Source: Paenibacillus tyrphae (GTDB taxonomy: Bacteria > Bacillota > Bacilli > Paenibacillales > NBRC-103111). From it: a stretch of 64,000 nt of DNA. Location of the stretch: positions 124,001-188,000 of the forward strand of contig NZ_JAMZAW010000014.1 of NCBI RefSeq assembly GCF_024158745.1, read 5' to 3'. The notes below the pieces were generated by a model. The model saw only the letters and a list, made by a program, of their open reading frames with translations, made no database searches and had not been told where the DNA came from. Made by a program: the position numbers and the translations under genes. Positions within the stretch are counted from its first letter, which is position 1, and each line of letters opens with the position of its first letter. Shown here one piece after another: positions 32,392 to 40,774 of the stretch.

Positions 32392-33207
32392 TTATTCAAG
32401 CAAGTACCGGTTTTCATAAACCGTTACTTCGCAGACCGGCTCGAAACCCGATCGCCTATAAATGTTAATGCCGTCCGGCGAAGCTTGGAGTACGCACCAG
32501 CCGGTGCGGAGCTTCCGGGCTTCCGCAAGCAGGAAATTAAACATGGCGGACCCGAAGCCTTTTCCACGGTATTCCTGCCTTGTGGCAATGTCGTAGATGC
32601 CGACGCTATCGGGAGCGAAAATTAGACAGCCCGTTGCCACGACTTCATCCTGAACCGATCCGATGTACGGTTTCATGACGGAATGGTTCTGCAGAAGGGA
32701 AGCGGGCACCCTCTTATAATATAACCGAACGTTAGCGGCTTCCGCCGATTCGCCGAACAAAGAAGTCAGTACGTCCCCGTATTGTTCGATTTCCCAGACT
32801 GTCGCCACCTCCTTCAGCCTCAGCTCCGCCGGACAAAACGTATCCGGCCGCAAAGCATCCAAGTCGGCATACATGGCGATATTGATCTCCGCTTCGTTCA
32901 GCCCCAGGCTTCTTAACGTTTCAAACGTGCAGCTATTGCGATCCTCCCAGGACCACAGCGCCATAGGGTATTGCTTCTTGTTGAAGTATTCAACGGTCTC
33001 TTCGATCAGACCGGTGTCCGACGGTTTCACCTGCTCCTTCAGCCATACCGAATTGTTGAACGTATCGGACGGCAGTCCGCTATCCACTCGAATAAAATCC
33101 GCCGTTTTGCGGACATTCATCTCACCGGACTCCTTCGCCAAGCAGGTGGATTTGGTTATAAAATTCGCCCGAACGAGATGGGCAAGCCGTTTAAGCTCTG
33201 TTGTCAT
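32392..33207 (-). CDS. GNAT-family N-acetyltransferase
   Basis: The 271-residue protein ends in a GNAT domain (about 150-270) with the acetyl-CoA-binding motif QEYRGKGFGSAMFNFLL and a preceding strand GIYDIAT. The N-terminal ~120 residues are a divergent, partly degenerate GNAT-like half, as in other double-domain members. The substrate is unknown. It is convergent with the LysR gene, 17 bp apart. Confidence 0.87.
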   Translation of the reverse strand: MTTELKRLAHLVRANFITKSTCLAKESGEMNVRKTADFIRVDSGLPSDTFNNSVWLKEQVKPSDTGLIEETVEYFNKKQYPMALWSWEDRNSCTFETLRSLGLNEAEINIAMYADLDALRPDTFCPAELRLKEVATVWEIEQYGDVLTSLFGESAEAANVRLYYKRVPASLLQNHSVMKPYIGSVQDEVVATGCLIFAPDSVGIYDIATRQEYRGKGFGSAMFNFLLAEARKLRTGWCVLQASPDGINIYRRSGFEPVCEVTVYENRYLLE

Positions 33208-33341
33208 TGGAATTCCTCCTTGTTAAGCATTTGCCGGGGAGGGCTGTGGGGCCATCATGATTGTACCATTTTTTGCCTACCGGTTCACGCTAGCTCGATT
33301 GGTTACCATTAGCGCTCGGTTTATTTTACAATGGGCAATGA

Positions 33342-33360
33342 ATATCATATGATATATATC
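33342..33360. promoter_or_regulatory. Candidate TetR operator
   Basis: Overlapping palindromes ATATCATATGATAT (33342-33355) and GATATATATC (33351-33360) lie about 30-45 bp upstream of the TetR start, the usual place for autorepression. AT-richness makes chance dyads more likely. Confidence 0.35.
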
Positions 33361-33387
33361 AATAGATATTTTAAAGGAGAGGCGAAT

Positions 33388-33966
33388 ATGCCCCCCAAAC
33401 CGAAGTTTAGCAAAGAGCAAATCATCGATGCCGCTTTCGAGATCGCGAAGCTCGAAGGAATGGACAGCATCACGATAAGAAAGGTCGCCGAGAAGCTGGG
33501 GAGTTCCATTGCCCCGATCTATGTCAATTTCAAGGATGTCGAAGAGCTGATCGGGGAAGTGATTCATAAGATCTTCGAGCTTAGCCGGCGCAAGCTGGCG
33601 GAACAGAGCACGGGCAACCCGTTCCGGGATATTGGAGTGGCGAGCCTGCGTTTTGCCAAGGAATACCCTGTTCTGTTTCGGGATCTGGTTATGAAGAACA
33701 ATGCTTACATGAACAATTACGACAATGAAATGGGCGTTCTTGTGGAACAAATGAAGGAAGATCCCGAGCTGGAAAGCTTCTCCGAGGAGGAGCTTCGAGT
33801 CATTTTATTAAAAATGAGGATTTTTCAATTGGGGCTTTCCGTTATGGTAGCCAACGGCCTGCTTTCCGAGGATTTCGACGAGGAGAGGGAAGTTGAGATG
33901 CTGGAGAGCACCGCCGTAGACATCATGGCTGCGGCCCGCTTACGCAAGAAAGGAACGTTGACATGA
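33388..33966 (+). CDS. TetR-family transcriptional regulator
   Basis: The 192-residue protein has an N-terminal TetR helix-turn-helix (SKEQIIDAAFEIAKLEG, SITIRKVAEKLGSSIAPIYVNFKD) and a helical ligand domain. The ATG at 33388 follows AAGGAGAGG; an ATG at 33331 would extend into the palindromic region. It is followed 22 bp later by the serine hydrolase gene, so the pair is probably an operon that it regulates. Confidence 0.92.
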   Translation: MPPKPKFSKEQIIDAAFEIAKLEGMDSITIRKVAEKLGSSIAPIYVNFKDVEELIGEVIHKIFELSRRKLAEQSTGNPFRDIGVASLRFAKEYPVLFRDLVMKNNAYMNNYDNEMGVLVEQMKEDPELESFSEEELRVILLKMRIFQLGLSVMVANGLLSEDFDEEREVEMLESTAVDIMAAARLRKKGTLT

Positions 33967-33988
33967 TGCCCGATGGAGTGATAAGCGC

Positions 33989-35071
33989 ATGAATAAACAA
34001 CGTGCTCAGTTACGGATGGAGGAGCATTTTCGCAAAGTTGTACGGAACGACCGGAAAATCCAGAATGCCTATCTGCTAGTCCATTCGGAAAAGCTCGGCA
34101 TTCATCTCAACATCGCGGAAGGCTCGACCGGGAACCGTCCTGCCCATGCCGGGCAGCGTTATTTTATTGCCAGCGTCAGCAAGCTGTTCACCTCGGTGCT
34201 AACGGTCCTGTTGGTTCAGGAGGGAAAAGTCTCGTACGAGGACCCGATTCAACGGTATGTGGATACAGACCTGCTGCACGGGCTGCATGTCGTTAAGGGG
34301 AAGGACTACACCGGCGAAATTCGAATTAAGCATTTATTGGGCCACACCTCCGGCTTGCACGATTACTTCGAAGACAAGCCGAAACAGGGGAAGGCGATGA
34401 TGGAGCTTATCTTGGAGGAACCTTCCCGTTTCTGGACGCCGCAGGAGGTGATCCAGTGGTCCAGGGAAAACCTGCCGTCCCATTTTCCGCCGGGGCAAGG
34501 GTTCCACTACTCGGATACAGGGTACCATCTCCTGGGACTCATGATTGAAACGGTCACATCGCTCCCTTTACATCAAGCGCTCCGGCATTACATTTTCCAG
34601 CCTCTGGGGATGAAGCATTCGCATCTGGCCCATCACGGAGAGCCTATTGCCGAGTCTGAACACCCCATCGCCGACTTGTATATTGATAATATCAGAGTGA
34701 CGGACTATTCCAGTCTTAGCGTAGAATATGCGGGCGGCGGAATCGTATCTGCCTCCGAAGATTTGCTCACCTTTGTGAAAGCGTTGGCGAACCATGAACT
34801 GCTCCGGAAAGACAGCTTCGAGAGCATGAAGGTCTGGTCGAAATTTGCGATCGGCATTGATTACGGCTATGGCCTGGTGTCGTTTCGTACCGTTCCTCTG
34901 GTCATGCCCAAAAAATACAACATGTGGGGGAACTTCGGGTCCACGGGCTCGTTTATGTTCTACCACCCGGCGTCGGAGCTTTATTTGATCGGCAGCCTGA
35001 ACCGGTTCGGCTCTTACGGCAAAGCGATCAGGCTCATGCTGAAATGCATCGATATTGCTGCCAAGGGGTGA
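33989..35071 (+). CDS. Serine hydrolase of the beta-lactamase/penicillin-binding-protein class C family
   Basis: The 360-residue protein has the catalytic motif SVSK (in YFIASVSKLFTS, near residue 60) and the second motif YSDTGYHLLG in place of YxN. A C-terminal GSTGSFMF segment may stand for the KTG box. There is no signal peptide, so it is probably cytoplasmic, an esterase or peptidase rather than a beta-lactamase. It is downstream of the TetR gene. Confidence 0.88.
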   Translation: MNKQRAQLRMEEHFRKVVRNDRKIQNAYLLVHSEKLGIHLNIAEGSTGNRPAHAGQRYFIASVSKLFTSVLTVLLVQEGKVSYEDPIQRYVDTDLLHGLHVVKGKDYTGEIRIKHLLGHTSGLHDYFEDKPKQGKAMMELILEEPSRFWTPQEVIQWSRENLPSHFPPGQGFHYSDTGYHLLGLMIETVTSLPLHQALRHYIFQPLGMKHSHLAHHGEPIAESEHPIADLYIDNIRVTDYSSLSVEYAGGGIVSASEDLLTFVKALANHELLRKDSFESMKVWSKFAIGIDYGYGLVSFRTVPLVMPKKYNMWGNFGSTGSFMFYHPASELYLIGSLNRFGSYGKAIRLMLKCIDIAAKG

Positions 35072-35551
35072 CTACTTTTCCGGCGCGAACATGACCAGCG
35101 GCCCGGTCATCAGATCTTCCAGGGAGCTGCCGTCGTTTAATGCATTATTGATGGCGTTAAATTCCGAGCTTTGGAATAAAATGTTTTGAATTTTCCCGTT
35201 GTCGATCTCTCCGCTGAACTTGTCCGCCACGACGCCTTGAATGACCTTATAGACCCGATTGTTGGAAAGCAAAGCCTTCTGCTGCGTATCGTCAGGAAAA
35301 ATAACGATCATTTCGTCCGAATATTGAACCTCTTTGACGATCATCCGGCAATAGACCGATGGGATCAAGCAGTACAGCTCCCACGCCAAACGCTCGTCCT
35401 CGGTGTATTGACTGATCTTTTCGATGATTTCCTCGTGGCTTTCCGAATCGGCATGCTCCATGATCTCGATCGCGTGACGGATGGATTGGATAAGCTCGTT
35501 CCCTTGAGCCTGAGGCTGCTGCTTCTTTTTAAAAAGATCGAAAATTCCCAC
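35072..35551 (-). CDS. Uncharacterised 159-residue soluble protein
   Basis: The protein starts MGIFDLFKKKQQP, a membrane-proximal amphipathic leader common in orphan immunity-type proteins, and has an acidic body with AWELYCLIPSVYCRMIVKEV and DEMIVIFPDDTQQK. I recognise no named family. It is convergent with the serine hydrolase gene with no gap. An immunity role is possible from the neighbourhood. Confidence 0.6.
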   Translation of the reverse strand: MGIFDLFKKKQQPQAQGNELIQSIRHAIEIMEHADSESHEEIIEKISQYTEDERLAWELYCLIPSVYCRMIVKEVQYSDEMIVIFPDDTQQKALLSNNRVYKVIQGVVADKFSGEIDNGKIQNILFQSSEFNAINNALNDGSSLEDLMTGPLVMFAPEK

Positions 35552-35681
35552 GGTGTCTCCTCACCTCATGAAAAGTTATGTTAGTATTATATCGTCCGGA
35601 TGGAGATTCTTGTTAATATTTCCGTTTGCGGAACGTAGTCGATAAGGCTGCAAAGTATTTTAACCGAAGGAGAGGGTTTGC

Positions 35682-36134
35682 GTGGCAGTAACGATCATTG
35701 CGGGAGATTTGCTGGAGGCTAAGGAAGACATCGTTGGTCACCAAGTCAATTGCCAAGCCGTGATGGGCTCGGGAGTAGCGAAATTATTAAAGACGAAATA
35801 TCCGAACCTGTATACGTCCTACCTGGATTATTGCAAAGATAAGGCTCCGGAGGAGCTTCTCGGAACCCTTCAGCTTGTAGCCGTGCAAGGGAAGTTCGTC
35901 GCGAACATCTTCGGTCAATTGACCTATGGCCGATCAAAGAAAGTGTATACGGATTATGCCGCGCTAAAAGAGGCCCTGCTCTCGTTAAAAAACTATGCGA
36001 AAGAGCACGGTTTGACGGTGGCGCTTCCCTATGGGATCGGCTGCGGGTTAGCTAACGGATCTTGGGAGATTGTAGGGAAGATGCTGGAAGAAACGTTCGA
36101 AGATTATGAAGTGACGCTTTATCAAATCCAATAA
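35682..36134 (+). CDS. Macrodomain protein (DarG/ALC1-like)
   Basis: The 150-residue protein is a single macrodomain: IIAGDLLEAKEDIVGHQVNCQAVMGSGVAKLL holds the ADP-ribose-binding loop (spaced over residues 5-36), followed by ANIFGQLTYG and ALPYGIGCGLANG. Such domains bind or remove ADP-ribose; the NCQ-V-MGSG form is that of DarG and ALC1. An ADP-ribosyltransferase-like gene lies 6 kb upstream, but they are not adjacent, so a DarTG pair cannot be claimed. The start is GTG after GGAGAGG. Confidence 0.88.
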   Translation: MAVTIIAGDLLEAKEDIVGHQVNCQAVMGSGVAKLLKTKYPNLYTSYLDYCKDKAPEELLGTLQLVAVQGKFVANIFGQLTYGRSKKVYTDYAALKEALLSLKNYAKEHGLTVALPYGIGCGLANGSWEIVGKMLEETFEDYEVTLYQIQ

Positions 36135-36147
36135 GCGCGTTAAAGAG

Positions 36148-36182
36148 AAAAGGAGCGGCGCTTATCGCACAAGCGCTCCTTT
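36148..36182 (+). terminator. Terminator of the macrodomain gene
   Basis: AAAGGAGCG and CGCTCCTTT form a 9-bp stem around a 16-base loop. It overlaps the 3' end of the ankyrin relic. Confidence 0.75.
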
Positions 36183-36474
36183 AACCTCCAGAAGCAGCCG
36201 GATGACCTCCGGGTCCCGTTCCCCCGCTATCGCGGCATGCAGCGCGGTATTCGAAGGAATGTAAGAAATTTTGGAATGCGACACGGCATTCACATCCGCA
36301 CCATAGTCCAGCAGCACCTGCACGGCGGCTTTGCTGCCGAAATGCGCCGCGAACCCTAAGGGAGTTAGCCCGTCGCTGTTTTCCGTATGGGCGAGGCTCG
36401 GCGTCTTGTAGCCGCGAGGCATCTTCCGATTGTACCGCTTGAAATACGTCGTCAATGCTTGGAATTAGCCCCAT
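36162..36474 (-). pseudogene. Ankyrin-repeat protein relic, frameshifted and truncated
   Basis: On the minus strand an ATG at 36474 starts MGLIPSIDDVFQAVQSEDAS, a usual ankyrin-protein N-terminus, but the frame is then lost. The adjoining frame continues with typical ankyrin sequence (GLTPLGFAAHFGSKAAVQVL, LDYGADVNAVS, NTALHAAIAG). The last repeat breaks after VIRLLLE and ends inside the macrodomain gene's terminator. One frameshift plus loss of both the linker and C-terminus mark it as dead. Confidence 0.7.
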
Positions 36475-36577
36475 TCAATTCTCCTCCATGTCCGCAGGTC
36501 CAGGAATATCTCCCGTCCGTTCTGTTCTTAACTTATCACACCGTGTGCAGCATACGCTTCATGCCGTCTCCTGCTCT

Positions 36578-36626
36578 AAAAGTGTGTGAAAATTTACATA
36601 AAAATGGAAAAGTGCGCATCCGATAT
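36578..36626 (+). promoter_or_regulatory. SigD (sigma-28)-like promoter with conserved upstream block, copy 1
   Basis: AAAAGTGTGTGA then AATTTACAT (36578-36598) precede TAAA (36599-36602) and TCCGATAT (36619-36626), close to the sigma-28 consensus TAAA-N15-GCCGATAT. The same arrangement, with the upstream block and identical 41-bp distance from block start to TCCGATAT, is found at 58009-58057. It lies about 75 bp before the DUF1266 gene. Confidence 0.6.
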
Positions 36627-36702
36627 ATGTACCATGAGATGACGCATCTCTATGAGATTGGGCTGTACGGAAAAAACTTTTCAGAAAAGGTGTTGTAAAA
36701 AT

Positions 36703-37449
36703 ATGAAGATTGTATTGATCGTCATAGTGTGCATCATCGCGGCCGTAGGCGCATTACTGCTGTGGAGCAGCCGCCTAACCGCCAAAATGAATAAGGAAAG
36801 AAAAGAGCTGGAAAACAAATACGAGCTGTCCAAAGACAAGCGGCGATTGCTTGCTTACGGCGCAATCCTTGCCCTGTACAGGACAGAATCGACGCGGGTT
36901 CTTGAGATCAAATGGGATCGCGAGGAACTAAGGCAAGGACTGGCGTCCGCTTGGGGAATCTCCGGCAGAGACGATGCCATCGATATATTGGAGTGGTTGA
37001 TAAATGAAGGGCATCGAACAAGATATAACGAAGTCTATGCGGCTTTGAAATCGGGCGATCCGATTGTGGAAGAGGAACTTGGCAAATCCAAGTCGTGTTA
37101 TGAAGAAGCTAAAAATGTCATCAAAAGCAAGCTGAATTTTACCGACGAAGACTTCAACGCGATTGAAACGATTGCCGCGTGGGATTACGATCGCGCGATC
37201 AATATTGCAAGATGGAGCCATGCCTTGGATTACATTACGGAGGAAGAGGCATGGGAGTATATAGAGGAGGCGGCTAAGAAAGCCAGCAAAACGTTTCTGG
37301 ACTGGAAATATTACTATATCTCGTTTGCCTTCGGCAGGGCGATTGCTTACGAAGGAAGCATTTACGATACAGTATGGGAGGCCAAAAGAGATCTGTTCGA
37401 AGACCCTAACAGCGTCTGGAATGAATTCCCGTTTAGGCTGAGCGCTTAA
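36703..37449 (+). CDS. Membrane-anchored DUF1266 protein
   Basis: The 248-residue protein has one N-terminal membrane helix (about 2-22), a charged linker, and a C-terminal DUF1266 domain (about 60-248; LASAWGISGRDDAID, YDRAINIARWSHALDYITEE, FLDWKYYYISFAFGRA). DUF1266 is found in bacteria near toxins and secretion genes but has no known activity. The ATG at 36703 follows AAAGGTG; an in-frame ATG at 36652 lacks a site. It shares its promoter type with the effector gene at 58122, hinting at a common programme. Confidence 0.78.
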   Translation: MKIVLIVIVCIIAAVGALLLWSSRLTAKMNKERKELENKYELSKDKRRLLAYGAILALYRTESTRVLEIKWDREELRQGLASAWGISGRDDAIDILEWLINEGHRTRYNEVYAALKSGDPIVEEELGKSKSCYEEAKNVIKSKLNFTDEDFNAIETIAAWDYDRAINIARWSHALDYITEEEAWEYIEEAAKKASKTFLDWKYYYISFAFGRAIAYEGSIYDTVWEAKRDLFEDPNSVWNEFPFRLSA

Positions 37450-37465
37450 GAGTGCGCGCCCACCG

Positions 37466-37510
37466 GCCCCGGCGTTGAGTCGAAAAGCGACTCTAGCGGC
37501 GGGCTTTTTT
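37466..37510 (+). terminator. Terminator of the DUF1266 gene
   Basis: A nested stem (GCCC..GGCG with CGGCGGGC outside, GAGTCG with CGACTC inside) ends in six T. Confidence 0.82.
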
Positions 37511-37584
37511 GTCAAAGAAAAAAACTCTAACGGATGACCCGCAAGAGTTTTTTCCAATGATGATTCCATTGACAGCAATCTGCG

Positions 37585-38010
37585 TCATACTCCAAAATAA
37601 ATTTTGGCAGCGGCGATGTCGGCATCATATTGAGCCGTGATCCGATCCAGCTCAAACTGATCGAAGGCATGATTCCAATCGTATGTCAGCAATTTGTCCA
37701 ATTCCGCTTTGTACGAATTGAACGTTTTGTAATGTACCAGATTCAATCGCGGCTCGCCGTATCCCGTACCTTTAAAAAATACGGTCCCCGTCGCGATATC
37801 AGCGTAGTATTGTTTATAGTGTTCGTCGAGCTCCCATTGATCGTAGGCATGGTTTAAATCAATGGTCAACTGCTTGTCCAACGCGGTTTTGTAAGTTGCA
37901 AACGAATTATAGCTGTGCAAATTGACCAAAGGATGAGCGGAAGCGGCGGACGTAACAAAAAGAGACGCAGCAACTACAGTCGATAACAGCAGCGATTTAA
38001 AAGTTTTCAC
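37585..38010 (-). CDS. Small secreted protein with two internal repeats
   Basis: About 141 residues with a signal peptide (VKTFKSLLLSTVVAASLF, cleavage after SAASA). The mature part holds two ~55-residue repeats, each with a Y-shaped pattern: LVNLHSYNSFATYKTALDKQ then DLNHAYDQWELD, and again LNLVHYKTFNSYKAELDKL then WNHAFDQFELD. I recognise no family. The GTG start at 38010 is chosen because GGAGGG lies seven bases upstream; the ATG at 38052 has none. It is monocistronic, and its role outside the cell is unknown. Confidence 0.75.
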   Translation of the reverse strand: MKTFKSLLLSTVVAASLFVTSAASAHPLVNLHSYNSFATYKTALDKQLTIDLNHAYDQWELDEHYKQYYADIATGTVFFKGTGYGEPRLNLVHYKTFNSYKAELDKLLTYDWNHAFDQFELDRITAQYDADIAAAKIYFGV

Positions 38011-38231
38011 TAGGAATCCCTCCAAAAATTGTATATTTTTGCTACAATGCAATCATATAGTACGAGAGAAGCAGAGACAATACATTTACCAAAAATTAAC
38101 AATTGGTACACTAGAACACGGATGCGTTAAAATGAATACTGGCCGACGAGACGGACAATTCCGATAAAATAGAGAACGAGTGTATTGAAATTTTGTGAAT
38201 AATGGGGAAGGGCTAACCTACGGTGACTTAG

Positions 38232-38924
38232 ATGAAGCTGCATTTCATAAAGAAAGAAATCAACCTGCCAACCAAAAATTATACTGTTTTCATCCCTAAC
38301 TTTCCTACGGATAACATGTTCGCTCTCGAACATAGTTGTGGAACTTTTATGTTGTTCGGAGACCAGAAATCTCTGCAATATTTGGCGTGCTTATTTCTTG
38401 CTGCAAGTATCCATCGGGACAAGATGATCTATGTGCCGGTCACAACCCGGCTGCTCCCCCAAGATTTACAGCATTTCTCCGCCTATAACAAAAATCTGGA
38501 CATGGTATTCATGCATCATTCGGTCCAGTTCAACACGAAGCTCTGGAAAGAGATGAAGCAAAGAATGTTTAGAACCAAAGGGGAGCCGAAAAGCTTCGAG
38601 TGCAATCCGCGTCAATTTTCAGATTTGGGATATGAGGATTACAGCCCGTTTACCTATGTGGAGAATAAAGACACAATTTTGATAAAAAAATACGCCGACA
38701 CCTTGTTTTTTTACGGAAGCAAGAAAGCATTCGAGTTTGCTTCCGGAGGCTTGGAGCCGCTGTCCAGAACCGGGGCTTCTTATTTTATACGAAACGGCGG
38801 GCATGATCACGATCATTTAGACCTTTTTACTCCAAAGCATCAAGGCTTGTGTGTTGATTTCTACGATGAGGCGTTATGGAGTAAATTGAAGGACGATCGT
38901 CAAATAAGGAAGGAAACCGAATGA
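38232..38924 (+). CDS. Uncharacterised 230-residue protein coupled to SUKH-3 gene
   Basis: The protein is soluble and has no recognised domain. Notable stretches are MFALEHSCGTFMLFGDQKSL and a His/Asp-rich GGHDHDHLDLF near 195. It overlaps the SUKH-3 gene by four bases, so the two are made together and may interact. Only a weak ribosome site is visible before the ATG. It could be an immunity-type protein or a relic toxin part; I cannot tell. Confidence 0.65.
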   Translation: MKLHFIKKEINLPTKNYTVFIPNFPTDNMFALEHSCGTFMLFGDQKSLQYLACLFLAASIHRDKMIYVPVTTRLLPQDLQHFSAYNKNLDMVFMHHSVQFNTKLWKEMKQRMFRTKGEPKSFECNPRQFSDLGYEDYSPFTYVENKDTILIKKYADTLFFYGSKKAFEFASGGLEPLSRTGASYFIRNGGHDHDHLDLFTPKHQGLCVDFYDEALWSKLKDDRQIRKETE

Positions 38925-39505
38925 CACCAGATACTCATGAACTCGGCAGACGGGAACAAATGATATTGCTGCTGAAAAAAGCGGGATGGTATGAAGGCAG
39001 ACATGTGGATATTTCAGGCTTTGAGCTTCGATGCAAGGAAGCGGGCATCGATTTATTCGATAGCGCGAAAGCGTTTCTTCAAGAGTTTTCCGGAATTGAC
39101 GACAGCGTTTATTTTAAATATCATCCGGACGAACCGAATAGCCGTTTTGCCGATGATTGGCATGACTACACGTTTCATTTCATTCCGGATGCCCTTAAAG
39201 AAATTGGCCGCTATGAGGATTATAGGGCTATTGTGAGCTTTGCGGGCGAGGATTGCTTTTGTCTAGGCGAATCCGGGTATTATTACCCTGCTGTCGTGGC
39301 GATTGGGCGATCCGGCAAGCTGTATTTTAAGCACGACTACGAAGGCAAGGTTTATGTCTTTGATACGCTGCTCGACAGCATGGAGCACGAACTCGATGGT
39401 CATGATCTCGTTATCTCGACGCTGTACGAGAAAAATGAAGTTTTGCTTCCTACCCTATGGGGAGAACGCTTGCTTCCTGTCAAACGACCGAATCCTTTTG
39501 CATAA
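38921..39505 (+). CDS. SUKH-3 family immunity-type protein
   Basis: The 194-residue protein matches SUKH-3: an N-terminal helix with KKAGWYEGRHVDIS, a middle LPDAL-like region (IPDALKEIGRYEDYR) and the conserved GESGYYYPAVVAIGRSGKLY with EGKVYVFDTL. SUKH-3 proteins are immunity factors of polymorphic toxins. Its start overlaps the previous gene's stop. No toxin adjoins. Confidence 0.82.
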   Translation: MTPDTHELGRREQMILLLKKAGWYEGRHVDISGFELRCKEAGIDLFDSAKAFLQEFSGIDDSVYFKYHPDEPNSRFADDWHDYTFHFIPDALKEIGRYEDYRAIVSFAGEDCFCLGESGYYYPAVVAIGRSGKLYFKHDYEGKVYVFDTLLDSMEHELDGHDLVISTLYEKNEVLLPTLWGERLLPVKRPNPFA

Positions 39506-39550
39506 GTTGTTGTACGAATACGACTACTACTTAACTTACGAGGGTGAATT

Positions 39551-40204
39551 ATGCGAAACCAATTTCTAGCTAAAATTTTCTCTGCGATCTTATCCCTATT
39601 CCGAAAGAAGAGAGTCACTCTTCAGATCCCTTACGAGGTCGATCTTGGAGAGGTACAAACCTTTCACTTCATCAAGTTCGTAGATGTTTCCTACGATGAA
39701 AATAAGCTTACTGTAAAATCCAAGGATGCCGGGAGCCTGTGGCTTGACTCCAAAGGCCGGTATCGTGCCGAATATACCGAAGGACCCATGCAAGGGCACA
39801 TTTGGGTGTGGGACGGGCACCTGTTGCAAAGGTACTCCCCGGAAACGAAAGAATTGAGCGTCTATCCTTATGATTCCTATCCGACCCCTTACGCTTTTTT
39901 TGATCATGAAGCGTTAGAAACGACGATGCGAAATATCCAGAACAATAGCTTTGTGCCGACAAATGAGCCAAGAACTTACGAGTCGGTTACGACTAGCAAT
40001 TATGTGAAAGTTCGACTAAACGAAAGCCAAACGTTGATTGAATCCATACGGCAATATAGCGAGGAGACATTAACAGGGGAATATGACGTTGTAGCAGAGG
40101 AGCATGTTCTAAAGCCCAATTCCGACATATTTAAGATTAAATTATCGGGTGAGTCTAAAGTTGTGTATTATGGTAAATACCCGCCGCAACAAGAGCGAAA
40201 TTAG
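39551..40204 (+). CDS. Uncharacterised 217-residue protein
   Basis: The protein begins with a short amphipathic helix and a basic stretch (FLAKIFSAILSLFRKKRV), followed by a beta-rich body with WLDSKGRYRAEYTEG and HIWVWDGHLLQRY. No family is recognised. It lies 45 bp after the SUKH-3 gene in the same direction and ends in a strong terminator, so it closes that operon. An immunity role is plausible only by association. Confidence 0.65.
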   Translation: MRNQFLAKIFSAILSLFRKKRVTLQIPYEVDLGEVQTFHFIKFVDVSYDENKLTVKSKDAGSLWLDSKGRYRAEYTEGPMQGHIWVWDGHLLQRYSPETKELSVYPYDSYPTPYAFFDHEALETTMRNIQNNSFVPTNEPRTYESVTTSNYVKVRLNESQTLIESIRQYSEETLTGEYDVVAEEHVLKPNSDIFKIKLSGESKVVYYGKYPPQQERN

Positions 40205-40222
40205 CTTCTCCGGCGGGTATTT
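40175..40222 (+). terminator. Terminator overlapping the end of the previous gene
   Basis: AAATACCCGCCG and its 12-bp complement CGGCGGGTATTT flank the stop codon and are followed by T residues. Confidence 0.8.
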
Positions 40223-40392
40223 TGCGAAACCTCTTGGGATATCTTTAGGACATCCAACGCTGCTCACTGTCCATAGTTCACCTCTGTTCCCGACGATCAT
40301 TGCGGCTTATAGGTATATTCGTAAAAAGTCTGCAAATAGTTTGCACAAGCAAAGAAAAAAAGAGGGGCCGTCGCCTCCTCTCGTAGTATTAC

Positions 40393-40674
40393 CTATTCCA
40401 TGACAAGCTTAACCACGGCATTGTAGAAGTTTTCCGTAAAGAAATATCCCAACTTGCTCAGCAAGATTCCTTCCGTTGGAGGGAGTAAATGATTGAAAGA
40501 TTCGAAGCTTTCCTTATTGCCAATCTCATAAACCGTGCACTTTTCCCAGGCACGATCCATGGACGGGAAGTTTTCGCACGGGATGACCAGCACTTCGGTC
40601 TTTCCTTCCTCCTCGTCGGAAGTCATCAGAATGTAAAAGCAGTTATTTTTCTTGAGGTAAGTGATGTCCTGCAC
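40393..40674 (-). CDS. Uncharacterised 93-residue protein
   Basis: From a GTG at 40674 with a GGAGGG site, the product reads VQDITYLKKNNCFYILMTSD and ends NFYNAVVKLVME. A longer reading (to 40833) would run through the start of the divergent CPBP gene and is rejected. I recognise no family. The size and neighbourhood fit an immunity-type protein. Confidence 0.55.
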   Translation of the reverse strand: MQDITYLKKNNCFYILMTSDEEEGKTEVLVIPCENFPSMDRAWEKCTVYEIGNKESFESFNHLLPPTEGILLSKLGYFFTENFYNAVVKLVME

Positions 40675-40774
40675 GGCATTGGCCCTCCGTATATCTTGAT
40701 TATGGACGTCCCGAAACCCCGGGATGTGGTATAATTTTACTACAAAAACAAATCCATAATAAAGGAGTTTATCG

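Noticed and set aside
29194..36134. A DarT-DarG toxin-antitoxin pair from the ART-like gene and the macrodomain gene
   Set aside because: They lie 6 kb apart with many unrelated genes between and the ART assignment is weak.
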